Positions 1 to 6,345 of a stretch of 64,000 nucleotides of DNA are shown piece by piece. Within the stretch, counting starts at the first letter, position 1. Every line of letters begins with the position of its first letter. The DNA comes from Siderastrea radians (lineage: Eukaryota; Cnidaria; Anthozoa; Scleractinia; Rhizangiidae). The position numbers and the translations under genes were made by a program. The stretch spans positions 40,441,351-40,505,350 of the forward strand of contig OZ024897.1 in the NCBI GenBank assembly GCA_964017195.1, given 5' to 3'. The notes beneath the pieces are model-generated. The model saw nothing but the letters and a program-made list of their open reading frames with translations. It was not told where the DNA came from and ran no database searches.

Positions 1-787
1 CTCGGCGGATGATGGCGTATTTCGGGTGCTGGTCCACGCGAGCTTTGGCGACCACGAGGGCTCTGGCACAACAGAGTTCGTCATCATTTTGGATGCGGAT
101 GACTGATTTTTTCTTCATTGTCAATATGTTCATGGTGGGATGACCGGGTTTGCCACGACGGGGTTTGCCGGTACCTTGAGGCGCATGATGGACTTGCGTG
201 ATGGACACTTGAAAGGAGTCATCCATTTCAAATTGTTCGTTGCTGTTAAGGGCTTGGGCTAAACGTTGGAACAGAGCTTCCACCCGTTCTGTGTCTCGAC
301 GCCATTCCCCTGCCCGTAATCCCCACCCCTGAAAATTATTGTGCAGGCGATCGGAGGCGATGGTAAAGTACAGACGATCTTGATCGTGGAGGTCAGGCGT
401 GGTGGTTAACACTTGATCGACGGCTCGACGTAATCCCTCTTGGAGAGCTTGGGTGATATTTTGGCCTGGAAGCAAGTTCCCCCTTTGACGTAACTGGGTC
501 TTGAAATGACGTTCTTGTACCCCCATGCGTTCACTCTTCCGATTCACAAAAGGTTCTAAGTCAAATTGGAAGGTAACGGAGGGATCCAATCCACCCCCGC
601 TTTGTTCCCATTGGTCCAAGGCCTCTTGACAAATCTCATCACTGTCTCCTAGCTCTTCGGTGCAAATCAAAGGTCCCACACAGGAATGGGTGTCGTCTTC
701 CGAATCACTTAATCCGAGCATGGACATGATCTCACGTCTGGCGAGGCCACTTGGCCCCGCCACATCGTCGTCTTTGTGAGAGGACAT
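1..787 (-). CDS. polB: Protein-primed DNA polymerase B, N-terminal part (runs off left edge)
   Basis: This is an open frame of 262 codons from ATG (785-787) to the window edge, with no stop. The N-terminus is acidic and ends near a short Asp/Glu-rich stretch. Further in are the segment QVHHAPQGTGKPRRGKPGH and, near residue 240, NDDELCCARALVVAKA. Both are characteristic of the N-terminal, terminal-protein-like region of Maverick/Polinton PolB as I know the family. The exonuclease and polymerase motifs must lie to the left, outside the window. The enzyme would replicate the linear element by protein priming. A TATAAAAA box at 821-828 sits about 35 bases upstream of the ATG, and the promoter is shared divergently with the gene at 1,012. 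Confidence 0.85.
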   Translation of the reverse strand, partial: MSSHKDDDVAGPSGLARREIMSMLGLSDSEDDTHSCVGPLICTEELGDSDEICQEALDQWEQSGGGLDPSVTFQFDLEPFVNRKSERMGVQERHFKTQLRQRGNLLPGQNITQALQEGLRRAVDQVLTTTPDLHDQDRLYFTIASDRLHNNFQGWGLRAGEWRRDTERVEALFQRLAQALNSNEQFEMDDSFQVSITQVHHAPQGTGKPRRGKPGHPTMNILTMKKKSVIRIQNDDELCCARALVVAKARVDQHPKYAIIRR

Positions 788-1011
788 GATCAGATGAACT
801 GACTGGAGATCGGGGTTCGTTTTTTATAGAGAACCAAAATGTCACGTGGAAGGGAATGGGCCAATGAGAAGGAGACCCCATGATGCTTTGGGAGGGGGAC
901 TGGGGTGGGGGGACCCCCCTCCCCCCCTCTCTAGTTTGGACCCATGAGGCTTTGCAGGGAAGGACCCAGAGACTATAAAAGAAATCGAACCGCCGGCGGA
1001 GTCATCTCAAA
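788..1011. promoter_or_regulatory. Divergent promoter between polB and the 1,012 gene
   Basis: TATAAAAA (minus) lies at 821-828 and TATAAAA (plus) at 974-980, each 30-40 bases from the ATG it serves. Between them are an E-box CACGTG at 843-848, a CCAAT sequence near 861, and a G-run/C-run palindrome-like stretch at 901-930. The E-box and the G/C stretch recur in inverted orientation at 15,505-15,690. Function is inferred from motif placement. Confidence 0.7.
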
Positions 1012-1389
1012 ATGGTCTCTCGTCAAGACGCCTTACTCATCGAGTTTGAAAAGGTCGAGGCGGATCTCGAGGTCGAAGCGATTTTAAAGAACACCAAGAC
1101 GGACTTTGGCCTGGACGACGAGTTGACTGCCTTTGGGGAACAGTTGAAAGAAAGAGAACGGCAGAAAGAGGCAGCCCAGGCGGCACGCGAGGCCCAAGTC
1201 AAAGAACACTGGTCCCCCGGGTGTTACCCGCAACTCAATACAGCGTGGTTCATTGAAGGATTGGACTATTGTTGCCCGTATTGGCGCTTTGAATTTAAGA
1301 GACCCTTAACACCGCCGCCTGTACCGCCATCCTCCCCGGAACCATGCCGGACATCCCAGACCAAGAGGAGGAAAGTTGGACCGTCCTAA
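1012..1389 (+). CDS. Unknown 125-aa protein with C-terminal nuclear localisation-like signal
   Basis: No family was recognised. The ATG follows a TATAAAA box (974-980) by about 32 bases. The first 65 residues are acidic and probably helical (Glu/Lys/Ala/Gln-rich). The centre has a Cys/Trp/Tyr-rich patch with LDYCCPYW, and the tail is Pro-rich with PPPVPPSSPEP followed by TKRRKV, which resembles an SV40-type nuclear signal. Its position beside the polymerase, opposite to the late block, and its small size fit an early regulatory protein of the kind adintoviruses encode there. An LxCxE retinoblastoma-binding motif was looked for and is absent. The last 46 bases overlap the next gene in another frame. 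Confidence 0.6.
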   Translation: MVSRQDALLIEFEKVEADLEVEAILKNTKTDFGLDDELTAFGEQLKERERQKEAAQAAREAQVKEHWSPGCYPQLNTAWFIEGLDYCCPYWRFEFKRPLTPPPVPPSSPEPCRTSQTKRRKVGPS

Positions 1390-1601
1390 ATTTGGATTCG
1401 GGGGACATCCTGTCCGTGGAACTCCCTGTGTGGGAACAGGAGGCGTTGTTGGCGGATGAGGTGATGGCTTGGTTGAACGAGCTGATAGCCACCCTGGAGG
1501 ACCCTTTAGAAAGGAGTGTGGATCTCCAAGACTTGTGGGAGGACATGTCTACCGAGGAATACGAACAATTGCTCGACACCCTCATGAATGAGGATGTTTA
1601 A
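1344..1601 (+). CDS. Unknown 85-aa acidic protein overlapping the preceding gene
   Basis: No family was recognised. The protein is strongly acidic, with alternating Leu/Trp and Glu/Asp (for example WTVLNLDSGDILSVELP near the start), and has no Cys or long basic tract. It starts 46 bases before the stop of the 125-aa gene in a different frame and has no TATA box of its own. Expression would therefore need leaky scanning, reinitiation or splicing of the same transcript; the first gene could also splice into it. Acidic, Leu-rich composition would suit a transcription-activating or decoy protein, but this is speculation. It is followed at once by an A-rich stretch and the convergent end of the minus-strand block. 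Confidence 0.5.
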   Translation: MPDIPDQEEESWTVLNLDSGDILSVELPVWEQEALLADEVMAWLNELIATLEDPLERSVDLQDLWEDMSTEEYEQLLDTLMNEDV

Positions 1602-1635
1602 AAAAAGAAGAGACGGCTTTGACATTTTGTATTGA

Positions 1636-1641
1636 TTTATT
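1636..1641 (-). terminator. AATAAA poly(A) signal at the end of the minus-strand late block
   Basis: This AATAAA on the minus strand lies 80 bases past the PLA2 stop codon, in a 119-base AT-rich gap between convergent genes (1,602-1,720). It probably ends all late transcripts that read to the left. Confidence 0.6.
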
Positions 1642-1720
1642 TTTTCTATGAAAAAAAACACATGTGGATCATTTGTCTACATCACAACTGTAGAAACATG
1701 GTACGGTTTCCCATTAAAAG

Positions 1721-2077
1721 TTACAATTTTAAACGTTTCTTGGCTTGCATGATTTTCTTGACCACCCGTTCCGTCTTGGTTTTCTTGCCGGGTAATTTAT
1801 CAATGGCTTGGATCATCTTGGTATCGGCTTTCCATTTATCTTGCAAATTCTTGGCACGGCTGTAATCAATGTCGTGTTGCTTAGCAATTTGGTCCAAGCG
1901 ATTGATCCCGGGATCCCCACGTTTTAGACGTTTGGCCAAATGCGTGCCAGGGCCCATGTACTGATAGCCAGGCCAATGAAATTCTTTGCCGGTTTTAGCA
2001 ATCCATTTTTGGACATCCACTGCCCCTCCTCGTTGGGCGCGTTTCCGTTTGATACCCCTTCTCCTCTTGGGAGGCAT
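1721..2077 (-). CDS. Parvovirus-type phospholipase A2 protein
   Basis: A protein of 118 residues. A basic leader (KRRRGIKRKR, residues 4-13) is followed by the glycine motif QRGG at 15-18, a plausible adenain cut site. The PLA2 core follows: calcium loop YMGPGT at 40-45 and catalytic HDIDY at 68-72, in the order and spacing of the VP1-unique PLA2 of parvoviruses. The rest is Lys-rich. Such domains let particles escape endosomes by hydrolysing phospholipids, and adintoviruses are known to carry them. The gene is the last of the minus-strand block, 2 bases after the stop of the 217-aa gene. Cutting at QRGG would free the enzyme from its DNA-binding leader. Family assignment is firm from the motifs; timing of release is inferred. 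Confidence 0.88.
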   Translation of the reverse strand: MPPKRRRGIKRKRAQRGGAVDVQKWIAKTGKEFHWPGYQYMGPGTHLAKRLKRGDPGINRLDQIAKQHDIDYSRAKNLQDKWKADTKMIQAIDKLPGKKTKTERVVKKIMQAKKRLKL

Positions 2078-2079
2078 GT

Positions 2080-2733
2080 TTATTCACTGTCGTAATCCAA
2101 TCGACGTCGTAACTTTTTGCCTCGGTGCCAATCTTCCCAACCGGGTAAGGGTTTTAATGCTTGCACTTCACGGGAGACGCCTTTGCCTTTGCCTTTGCCT
2201 TTGCCTTTGCCCCAAGGACTCTCAGCTATCTTTTTTTCCAAGGTCTTGCAACGTTCTCGAATGGTTTCTAAACGCGATTGTAGATCCCCTCGACTAGTGG
2301 ATGGGCTCCCTTTCTTGACAATCTTACTACTGGTGGCTGCTCCTTTGCCTTTCTTGGTTGCAGGGGTAATGGGTGGTTTGGGAGTCGACGGGCTGCCTTT
2401 TATCATGCGCTTCAACCATTGTTCCACGGGCCCCGTTACCAAATCCCCGGCCTCTTCCTCTTCGTCTTCGCCAGGAGGTGCACCCGGAGCCCCAACTCCC
2501 ACGCCTCCGGGAAATTGACGAATGCGTTTGGTTAACTTGACTAATTCTTGACTCAACGGTTTGGTTTGAGCATTGACCAGGGCTGGGGGTAATTCGGGAT
2601 TGGCTAACAAGACATGTTTTTGAGCGGCGAGCTTGGCGGCTTTGTTCAACAAGGCATTTTCGGTGAGTTCTCCTTTGTAATATTGAACGAGTTGTTCCAA
2701 GTCCTTGTGGGGAATCATGTAGACTGCATCCAT
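2080..2733 (-). CDS. Maverick virion-type protein of unknown fold, 217 aa
   Basis: The first 80 residues look like a compact helical domain beginning MDAVYMIPHKDLEQLVQYY. The middle is a Gly/Pro/Glu linker with a run of five acidic residues, followed by Lys/Ser/Thr-rich low complexity. Near residue 180 is a (GK)5 stretch encoded by a perfect hexanucleotide repeat (about 2,181-2,212 on the plus strand). The C-terminus is LPGWEDWH followed by a basic patch and DYDSE. Proteins of this layout recur in cnidarian and mollusc Mavericks, in my recollection, but I know no assigned function. Its place among small basic virion proteins suggests a core or minor capsid part. The start overlaps the end of the zinc-ribbon gene by 19 bases. 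Confidence 0.7.
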   Translation of the reverse strand: MDAVYMIPHKDLEQLVQYYKGELTENALLNKAAKLAAQKHVLLANPELPPALVNAQTKPLSQELVKLTKRIRQFPGGVGVGAPGAPPGEDEEEEAGDLVTGPVEQWLKRMIKGSPSTPKPPITPATKKGKGAATSSKIVKKGSPSTSRGDLQSRLETIRERCKTLEKKIAESPWGKGKGKGKGKGVSREVQALKPLPGWEDWHRGKKLRRRLDYDSE

Positions 2734-2954
2734 GGGGGTTGACTACACTCGGAGCAAAGTTCCCCGTCTTCTATTTGACGACAGCTCTCACAAAGACGAG
2801 CCTTTAAGATGTGCCTGTACTCTCGATACAACAGGTGATATTTATGCTTCCAATAATGACACTCGTCTTTCAACCGGTCGGTGGCCCGATTGGCCTCTTG
2901 TAACAGGGTGATCCATGTGGCCAGGGTTAACGGGTCGGTCGAGCACATTGACAT
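2715..2954 (-). CDS. Small zinc-ribbon protein, 79 aa
   Basis: The N-terminal half is predicted helical (LATWITLLQEANRATDRLKD), then a Trp/Tyr-rich helix, then a four-cysteine cluster CESC...CSEC (C-x2-C-x8-C-x2-C) near residues 54-69. This is a likely zinc ribbon. A longer frame exists to 3,008 but begins with GTG, so the first ATG (2,952-2,954) is chosen. The gene overlaps the ends of both neighbours (28 bases with the 108-aa gene, 19 with the 217-aa gene) in a different frame. That packing and the intact cysteine spacing argue for a real gene. TATAAAA at 3,061-3,067 is a possible promoter. Function unknown; nucleic-acid or protein binding is possible. Confidence 0.55.
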   Translation of the reverse strand: MSMCSTDPLTLATWITLLQEANRATDRLKDECHYWKHKYHLLYREYRHILKARLCESCRQIEDGELCSECSQPPWMQST

Positions 2955-3253
2955 AACACCTCGTGAAGTCCTTGAAACAAACCGCGTCCTTTTTGTTGAA
3001 CCAACCACGCCCGACGTTTTTTGACGGAATGTCGACGACGTCCCAAATCGCGTAGCACCCTTTTATAGGGTTGAAGTTTAGCCAGCATGGGGGGTGTGAC
3101 GGGAATCTTGTTTTTTAAAAAGTTCAAGACCAGTTCACTCACGGCATTGATTTGATCGGCATTGGCATGTTGTAACAACTCTTGACGTTTGGAACCATTG
3201 GCTTCTTGTAACATGGACCGTAAAAACGGCAATTGACGTCGAAGACGTTGCAT
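2927..3253 (-). CDS. Conserved Maverick small basic protein, 108 aa
   Basis: The protein is helical and basic. Its first 75 residues follow a layout I recall from many animal Mavericks: basic start, KRQELLQHAN, a segment NAVSELVLNFLKNKIPVTP, then LQPYKRVLRDLGRRR. This is followed by a Lys/Arg patch and VQQKGRGL (residues 86-93), matching the glycine-type protease site seen in its neighbours; the final 15 residues would be released. Adenovirus core and cement precursors are cut by adenain at comparable sites. TATAAAA at 3,305-3,311 lies about 55 bases upstream, inside the preceding gene. Role in the virion is inferred from composition and position. Confidence 0.72.
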   Translation of the reverse strand: MQRLRRQLPFLRSMLQEANGSKRQELLQHANADQINAVSELVLNFLKNKIPVTPPMLAKLQPYKRVLRDLGRRRHSVKKRRAWLVQQKGRGLFQGLHEVLCQCARPTR

Positions 3254-3256
3254 CGT

Positions 3257-3430
3257 TTATCGGTGACGGCGACGATAGCGTTGATTGGCTTTTTGAATCG
3301 TGCGTTTTATACGTTTATCCGTTTCCAAGGCCACGGCTTTCCCCAATCCCGTCAGGGCAGGGACCAATAGATTTAAAAAACCACCGCGTTGACGTCGTCG
3401 TCGTCGGCGTCTTCTCTTCAAGGATACCAT
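3257..3430 (-). CDS. Tiny Arg-rich core peptide precursor, 57 aa (mu/pX-like)
   Basis: Fifty-seven codons from ATG 3,428-3,430 to TAA at 3,257-3,259. It starts MVSLK and continues with eight consecutive Arg, then QRGGF (residues 14-18). A hydrophobic segment follows (LNLLVPALTGLGKAVAL) and the end is basic (YRRRHR). The layout of an Arg-rich leader, a glycine cut site and a short amphipathic/basic product recalls the adenovirus pX (mu) precursor, although no sequence homology can be claimed. The ATG lies inside the last codons of the upstream gene (13-base overlap) and the stop is 3 bases before the next ATG. It is shorter than usual gene-calling cut-offs and easily missed. Confidence 0.7.
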   Translation of the reverse strand: MVSLKRRRRRRRRQRGGFLNLLVPALTGLGKAVALETDKRIKRTIQKANQRYRRRHR

Positions 3431-3753
3431 GAGTGCGACAAGACACGTTGAAGGGCTTTGTTTTGTTTGATGAGGTCTTGCGTCTCTTTATAGCCTTGAC
3501 GGGTATTGCGTTTGAAATCGGACCACCAACCCCCACCTCGTTGTCGTCGGCGGTAATGTTGTACATTATCGGTAATGCCTTTTAAGGCTTGCCCGCCTAA
3601 TTTGCCTAAAGCCAGGCCAAACCCCGGCGCAGGGCCTGAGAGAAACATACTCATGCCATGGGCAATTTTATCCACCAAACGGGGTTTGCGACGCATTAAA
3701 GCTCCTCCTTGTTGTTGTTTCCTTTTTCTGCGTTGACGTCGAAGACGTTTCAT
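3418..3753 (-). CDS. Basic membrane-active-like virion protein, 111 aa (pVI-like candidate)
   Basis: The start is set at the ATG of 3,751-3,753, which overlaps the upstream stop as ATGA. Order: basic leader KRLRRQRRKRK, glycine motif QQQGGAL (residues 13-19), a Gly/Leu/Phe-rich amphipathic stretch with MSMFLSGPAPGFGLALGKL (about 33-52), then a second basic patch and QRGGGWW near residue 74. A helical tail of about 30 residues (DFKRNTRQGYKETQDLIKQ) ends the protein. The amphipathic segment beside protease-like sites is what a lytic peptide such as adenovirus pVI would look like. The tail resembles the part of the 92-aa protein that follows its own glycine motif, so the two may be paralogous modules. 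Function inferred. Confidence 0.68.
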   Translation of the reverse strand: MKRLRRQRRKRKQQQGGALMRRKPRLVDKIAHGMSMFLSGPAPGFGLALGKLGGQALKGITDNVQHYRRRQRGGGWWSDFKRNTRQGYKETQDLIKQNKALQRVLSHSWYP

Positions 3754-4028
3754 TGGATACAGCACTTGTTAGGTTTTTTGGCATAGCCTTTGTCGATCAA
3801 CCAACTGTTGTACCCTTTGGTACCCCCTCGTCTTTTATACGCTTGATATTGTTGTTTGTACCCCGATACCATCTTTCTCCCTTGGGTAGCACTCATTTGC
3901 GGTTTTTTCAAGGCTTTGACCAAATCACTTGTGACTTCATACCCCTTTTTCACGTCGACGAGCCAAGGTATGCCTTCTCCTTGCTGGGTTCTTCTTTTTC
4001 TTTTTGTCCGTCTTCTTCGGGGGGCCAT
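3750..4028 (-). CDS. Small basic core-type protein, 92 aa
   Basis: The leader is nearly pure Arg/Lys (APRRRRTKRKRRT), followed by QQGEGIPWL (residues 15-23), a clear glycine-type cleavage motif. The next segment VDVKKGYEVTSDLVKALKK matches in pattern the tail of the neighbouring 111-aa protein (W, D, K, GY, T, DL, K, K at similar spacing). The end is Lys/Tyr/Gly-rich with two Cys near the C-terminus. The gene begins inside the 3' end of the two-helix membrane gene (79-base overlap) and ends as ATGA with the next start. Probably a DNA-condensing or cement precursor processed in the virion; no family recognised. Confidence 0.66.
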   Translation of the reverse strand: MAPRRRRTKRKRRTQQGEGIPWLVDVKKGYEVTSDLVKALKKPQMSATQGRKMVSGYKQQYQAYKRRGGTKGYNSWLIDKGYAKKPNKCCIQ

Positions 4029-4633
4029 GGTTCTAAGAGTGTCGGGCTGGGAGGGAGCGGCTTTTTATGGATCCAATAGTCTTTGGGTTTCAAGGGACGA
4101 GGACATCCGTCTACATAGCATAGGGCTTCCACGGGATGGTACACAAAATGACCATGGTAATCTTGCACGCATCGTTTGGGTAACGGAGGGGTGAAATCCA
4201 CAATGGTGTCATCCAACGTTTGCATCTTGATTAGAAATCCTTCCAGGTCCTCCAAGGGGACACCCCTCACATAGGTTTTCAATTCGGTCAAGGCTTTGGC
4301 ATAGGTGGTAAACGCAAACCGGCTCATGGTCACTTTAAATCGATATTGTTTAAAATCATTCCATCCTTTGACCACGGTGCCCACCGCCGCCAAACAGGCT
4401 ACCAACGTGCTGTTGTCCAACAGGGGGCCGGCAATCATGCCCGCGGCCATCAGGAGTAACGCCAGGCCATTGAACAAGGCATTGATACACTTGTAATGAT
4501 TCAACATTTTTCGATAACACCACCATTGTTGATGGTAAAAGGCATACAAGGAATCCATCCGTTGTAACAATTCCGGTGGGAAGGGGATGCCAGGACGTCG
4601 AGATCCATTCAATAACGACACGACGGTTTTCAT
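3950..4633 (-). CDS. Two-transmembrane-helix protein, SLATT-like layout, 227 aa
   Basis: Residues 1-48 form an amphipathic N-terminal region ending in WWCYRKMLNHYK. Two close hydrophobic helices follow at about 50-72 (ALFNGLALLLMAAGMIAG) and 76-91 (TLVACLAAVGTVV). Next comes KGWNDFK and a long amphipathic helix to about 124 that contains an F-x2-YAKALTELKTYV pattern. The C-terminal 100 residues are Pro-rich with a charged tail. Short hairpin plus long post-TM helix is the layout of bacterial SLATT (two-TM) domains that associate with SLOG and SMODS sensors; I infer analogy, not proven homology. The frame extends to 4,639 but starts with GTG, so ATG 4,631-4,633 is used, 2 bases after the upstream stop. 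It could instead be a virion membrane or entry protein. Confidence 0.65.
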   Translation of the reverse strand: MKTVVSLLNGSRRPGIPFPPELLQRMDSLYAFYHQQWWCYRKMLNHYKCINALFNGLALLLMAAGMIAGPLLDNSTLVACLAAVGTVVKGWNDFKQYRFKVTMSRFAFTTYAKALTELKTYVRGVPLEDLEGFLIKMQTLDDTIVDFTPPLPKRCVQDYHGHFVYHPVEALCYVDGCPRPLKPKDYWIHKKPLPPSPTLLEPWPPEEDGQKEKEEPSKEKAYLGSST

Positions 4634-4635
4634 CC

Positions 4636-4971
4636 TCACGGCGAGACCCGGGACGACGAGGTTTGTACGCTCGGGGCGCCTCCTTGTTTATAACTGGTCA
4701 CAATGCTATTGGTCATGGTCACATTAGCAATTTCCCGTCCTTGGGCCAATTGTTCTTGATCTTGTAATAGCATCCGTAAACGTCGTTGTAAATCGGCTTG
4801 ACGCAAGGTACGAGGTTGTTTACCAGACCCCCCAGACGATCCAGGAGTGCTGGAGGCAGGTGAAGTGGGGAAAAGGCGTCGGCGTCGGCGCCCCCGTCGT
4901 CCACCACCACCACCACCACCACCACCACCTCCTCCACCACCAGCACCACCTCCTCCACCACCAGCACCACC

Positions 4972-5002
<31 letters not shown>

Positions 5003-5493
5003 CGTCCGCCGCCACGTCCACCGCCACGTCCCCCTCTAGTCCTGGGTCCCCGGCGTCTCCTACCATCACCTCCACCACGTCCACCACCATTACCCCCAGC
5101 CCCCGCGGCTGTTCGAGCACCCGCCGCCCGGGGTACGCTAGGAGGCGTCGCAGGCGTTCGAGCCCCAGAAGACTCCGGGGTGGTCTGGGGGCTATGGAAT
5201 GAGGGTGAATGGGATGCTCGACTTCCTACCCCCGCGGGGGAAGAGGCCTGTGCAGGGGGTGCCCCATCTACATCGGGCCAACCCGCGACGGTGTTGGGAG
5301 AGGGGAGACTTCTCAAAAACTCACTGAGGGCATCGGGGTGAATTTCCTCCATGGCCGCGTCGAGAAGACCTTCGTCTCCCGTCATATACAAATCTTGGAA
5401 GGCACTTATGGACATTTGATTGCCACTGGCCGCCCCCACACCCGCAGGGGTCGTGGTATCGTACGATTGCGGAGGTTGACGGTCATCGGCCAT
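4636..5493 (-). CDS. Gly-rich RGG-repeat virion protein, 285 aa
   Basis: The first ATG is at 5,491-5,493 (a longer frame begins with TTG). The acidic N-terminal third contains ISAFQDLYMTGDEGLLDAAM and HPDALSEFLRSL. A Ser/Pro/Thr linker follows, then about 75 residues of Gly with RGG and Arg blocks encoded by (CCA)n-type repeats on the plus strand at 4,902-5,100. The C-terminal 55 residues form a conserved-looking domain: LRQADLQRRLRMLLQDQEQL, then NVTMTNSIVTSYKQGG and a Ser-rich end. This tail resembles C-termini I recall from other cnidarian Maverick proteins. TATAAAG at 5,532-5,538 lies 40 bases upstream. RGG/Gly domains bind nucleic acid and can phase-separate, so a scaffold or genome-binding role is possible. 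Confidence 0.68.
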
Positions 5494-5531
5494 GCTCACT
5501 CTCTTTTCCGGTTCCAAAGGGGGTGTCGTGC

Positions 5532-5538
5532 CTTTATA
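5532..5538 (-). promoter_or_regulatory. TATA box (TATAAAG) for the Gly-rich protein gene
   Basis: The box lies 40 bases upstream of ATG 5,491-5,493 and overlaps the stop of the ATPase gene. It supports separate initiation inside the late block. Confidence 0.5.
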
Positions 5539-6205
5539 CTCGCTTTTGATAGGTGCGCGTCCATCCTTCGTCTTTTAACAGGTGGCTCAACAACCGTTGT
5601 TGATCGGAGGAGGCCGGGTGTAAATCCAACACCAAATAGCCATACGGGCGCGTGGTGGCTTGATGAAACGTCTCCAACGTGTCTTTCCAAGTGGTCGGAA
5701 ACGATTGCAGCATGACGTTGCGTACCCCTAATTGATCTCGAGGATTCTTGAACGCCACAATGTAATGGGCATTGCGGGATATACTTTTGGCATAGCGACC
5801 CACGGGAAACATGTCTTGGCACAAGTACAATACGGTCACCCCTTGATGATGCGAATGTTTGGTGAATAAATCCAACACGCGTTTATCGTGACTTCCTTCA
5901 TCCATTAAATCGTCCAAGACCAGGACCCCCTGTCCTTCAGGAAACCATTGGACCAACGCGTCATGATCGGGAATCCCTTCGTGAAACACCACCCCCTGAT
6001 CTTGCATGCCTTGAAATCGATCTTGCCACGCCCCATAACAATAATGCATTTGGGTCGGTGGGGTGTCAAACAACTCGGGGTTGTCTACCAAGAGTTTTTC
6101 CGTAAACACGGTTTTGCCACATCCCGAAGGACCCACCACCAAGATAGAGGAGGGGGTATGAAAACGAAACGGTTTCCCCGTTTGCATGATGATGATACTA
6201 CCCAT
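5534..6205 (-). CDS. A32/FtsK-like genome-packaging ATPase
   Basis: A protein of 223 residues, the usual size for Polinton packaging ATPases. Walker A is GPSGCGKT (residues 25-32) and Walker B is VLVLDD (about 94-99). A sensor-like LCQDMFP follows at about 128-134, then a mostly beta/alpha C-terminal half with HYIVAFKNPRDQLGVRN. The enzyme pumps the linear genome into preformed capsids. It sits just downstream of the capsid-protease pair, as in other Mavericks, separated from the protease by a tRNA-like gene. ATG at 6,203-6,205 precedes the conserved start directly, and the stop is 41 bases before the next start. Confidence 0.93.
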   Translation of the reverse strand: MGSIIIMQTGKPFRFHTPSSILVVGPSGCGKTVFTEKLLVDNPELFDTPPTQMHYCYGAWQDRFQGMQDQGVVFHEGIPDHDALVQWFPEGQGVLVLDDLMDEGSHDKRVLDLFTKHSHHQGVTVLYLCQDMFPVGRYAKSISRNAHYIVAFKNPRDQLGVRNVMLQSFPTTWKDTLETFHQATTRPYGYLVLDLHPASSDQQRLLSHLLKDEGWTRTYQKRV

Positions 6206-6232
6206 TTAGAAAAAAAAAGGCACCTTTTTATT

Positions 6233-6316
6233 GGAATCGGTGGGACTCGAACCCACGCGCGATCCCCTCATGTATCCGGGGGGATCCAAAGGCTCTACCG
6301 ACTGAGCTACGACTCC
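6233..6316 (-). tRNA. tRNA-like gene with enlarged anticodon region
   Basis: Read on the minus strand, 84 bases start GGAGTCG and end CGATTCC, giving a 7-bp acceptor stem (one G-T pair). TAGCTCAGTCGG (D arm, A box) and GTGGGTTCGAGTCCCAC (T arm, B box GGTTCGAGTCC) are complete. Between D stem and T stem there are 35 bases instead of about 23. These contain GATCCCC and GGGGATC, which can pair around a 12-base loop, so no normal 5-bp anticodon stem with a 7-base loop forms in any register I tried. An intron, a class-II variable arm or a tRNA mimic are the alternatives. A T-tract follows. The anticodon cannot be assigned. Confidence 0.75.
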
Positions 6317-6339
6317 GACACACTTTTTTTCCAACACAT

Positions 6340-6345
6340 TTTATT
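6340..6345 (-). terminator. AATAAA after protease; second AATAAA at 6,227-6,232 after the tRNA-like gene
   Basis: AATAAA overlaps the last base of the protease stop codon. Another AATAAA and a T8-9 tract (minus strand, about 6,211-6,232) follow the tRNA-like gene. The first would end capsid/protease transcripts; the T-tract would serve as a Pol III terminator. Confidence 0.5.

Noticed and set aside
1632..1865. Open frame on the plus strand opposite the PLA2 gene
   Set aside because: Antisense shadow of the PLA2 frame with Phe/Leu-rich, non-coding composition.
4634..4639. Non-ATG starts that lengthen several Maverick genes (also at 2,955-3,008, 5,494-5,517, 8,527-8,532, 10,224-10,238, 13,875-13,904)
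   Set aside because: These starts use GTG or TTG; a eukaryotic element should start at ATG, and TATA positions fit the internal ATGs.
4847..5341. Pro-rich plus-strand frame
   Set aside because: Complement of the Gly/RGG tract; no promoter and no sensible protein.
6233..6316. Reading the tRNA-like gene as an ordinary class-II (Leu/Ser) tRNA
   Set aside because: No 5-bp anticodon stem with a 7-base loop forms when the extra bases are treated as a variable arm.
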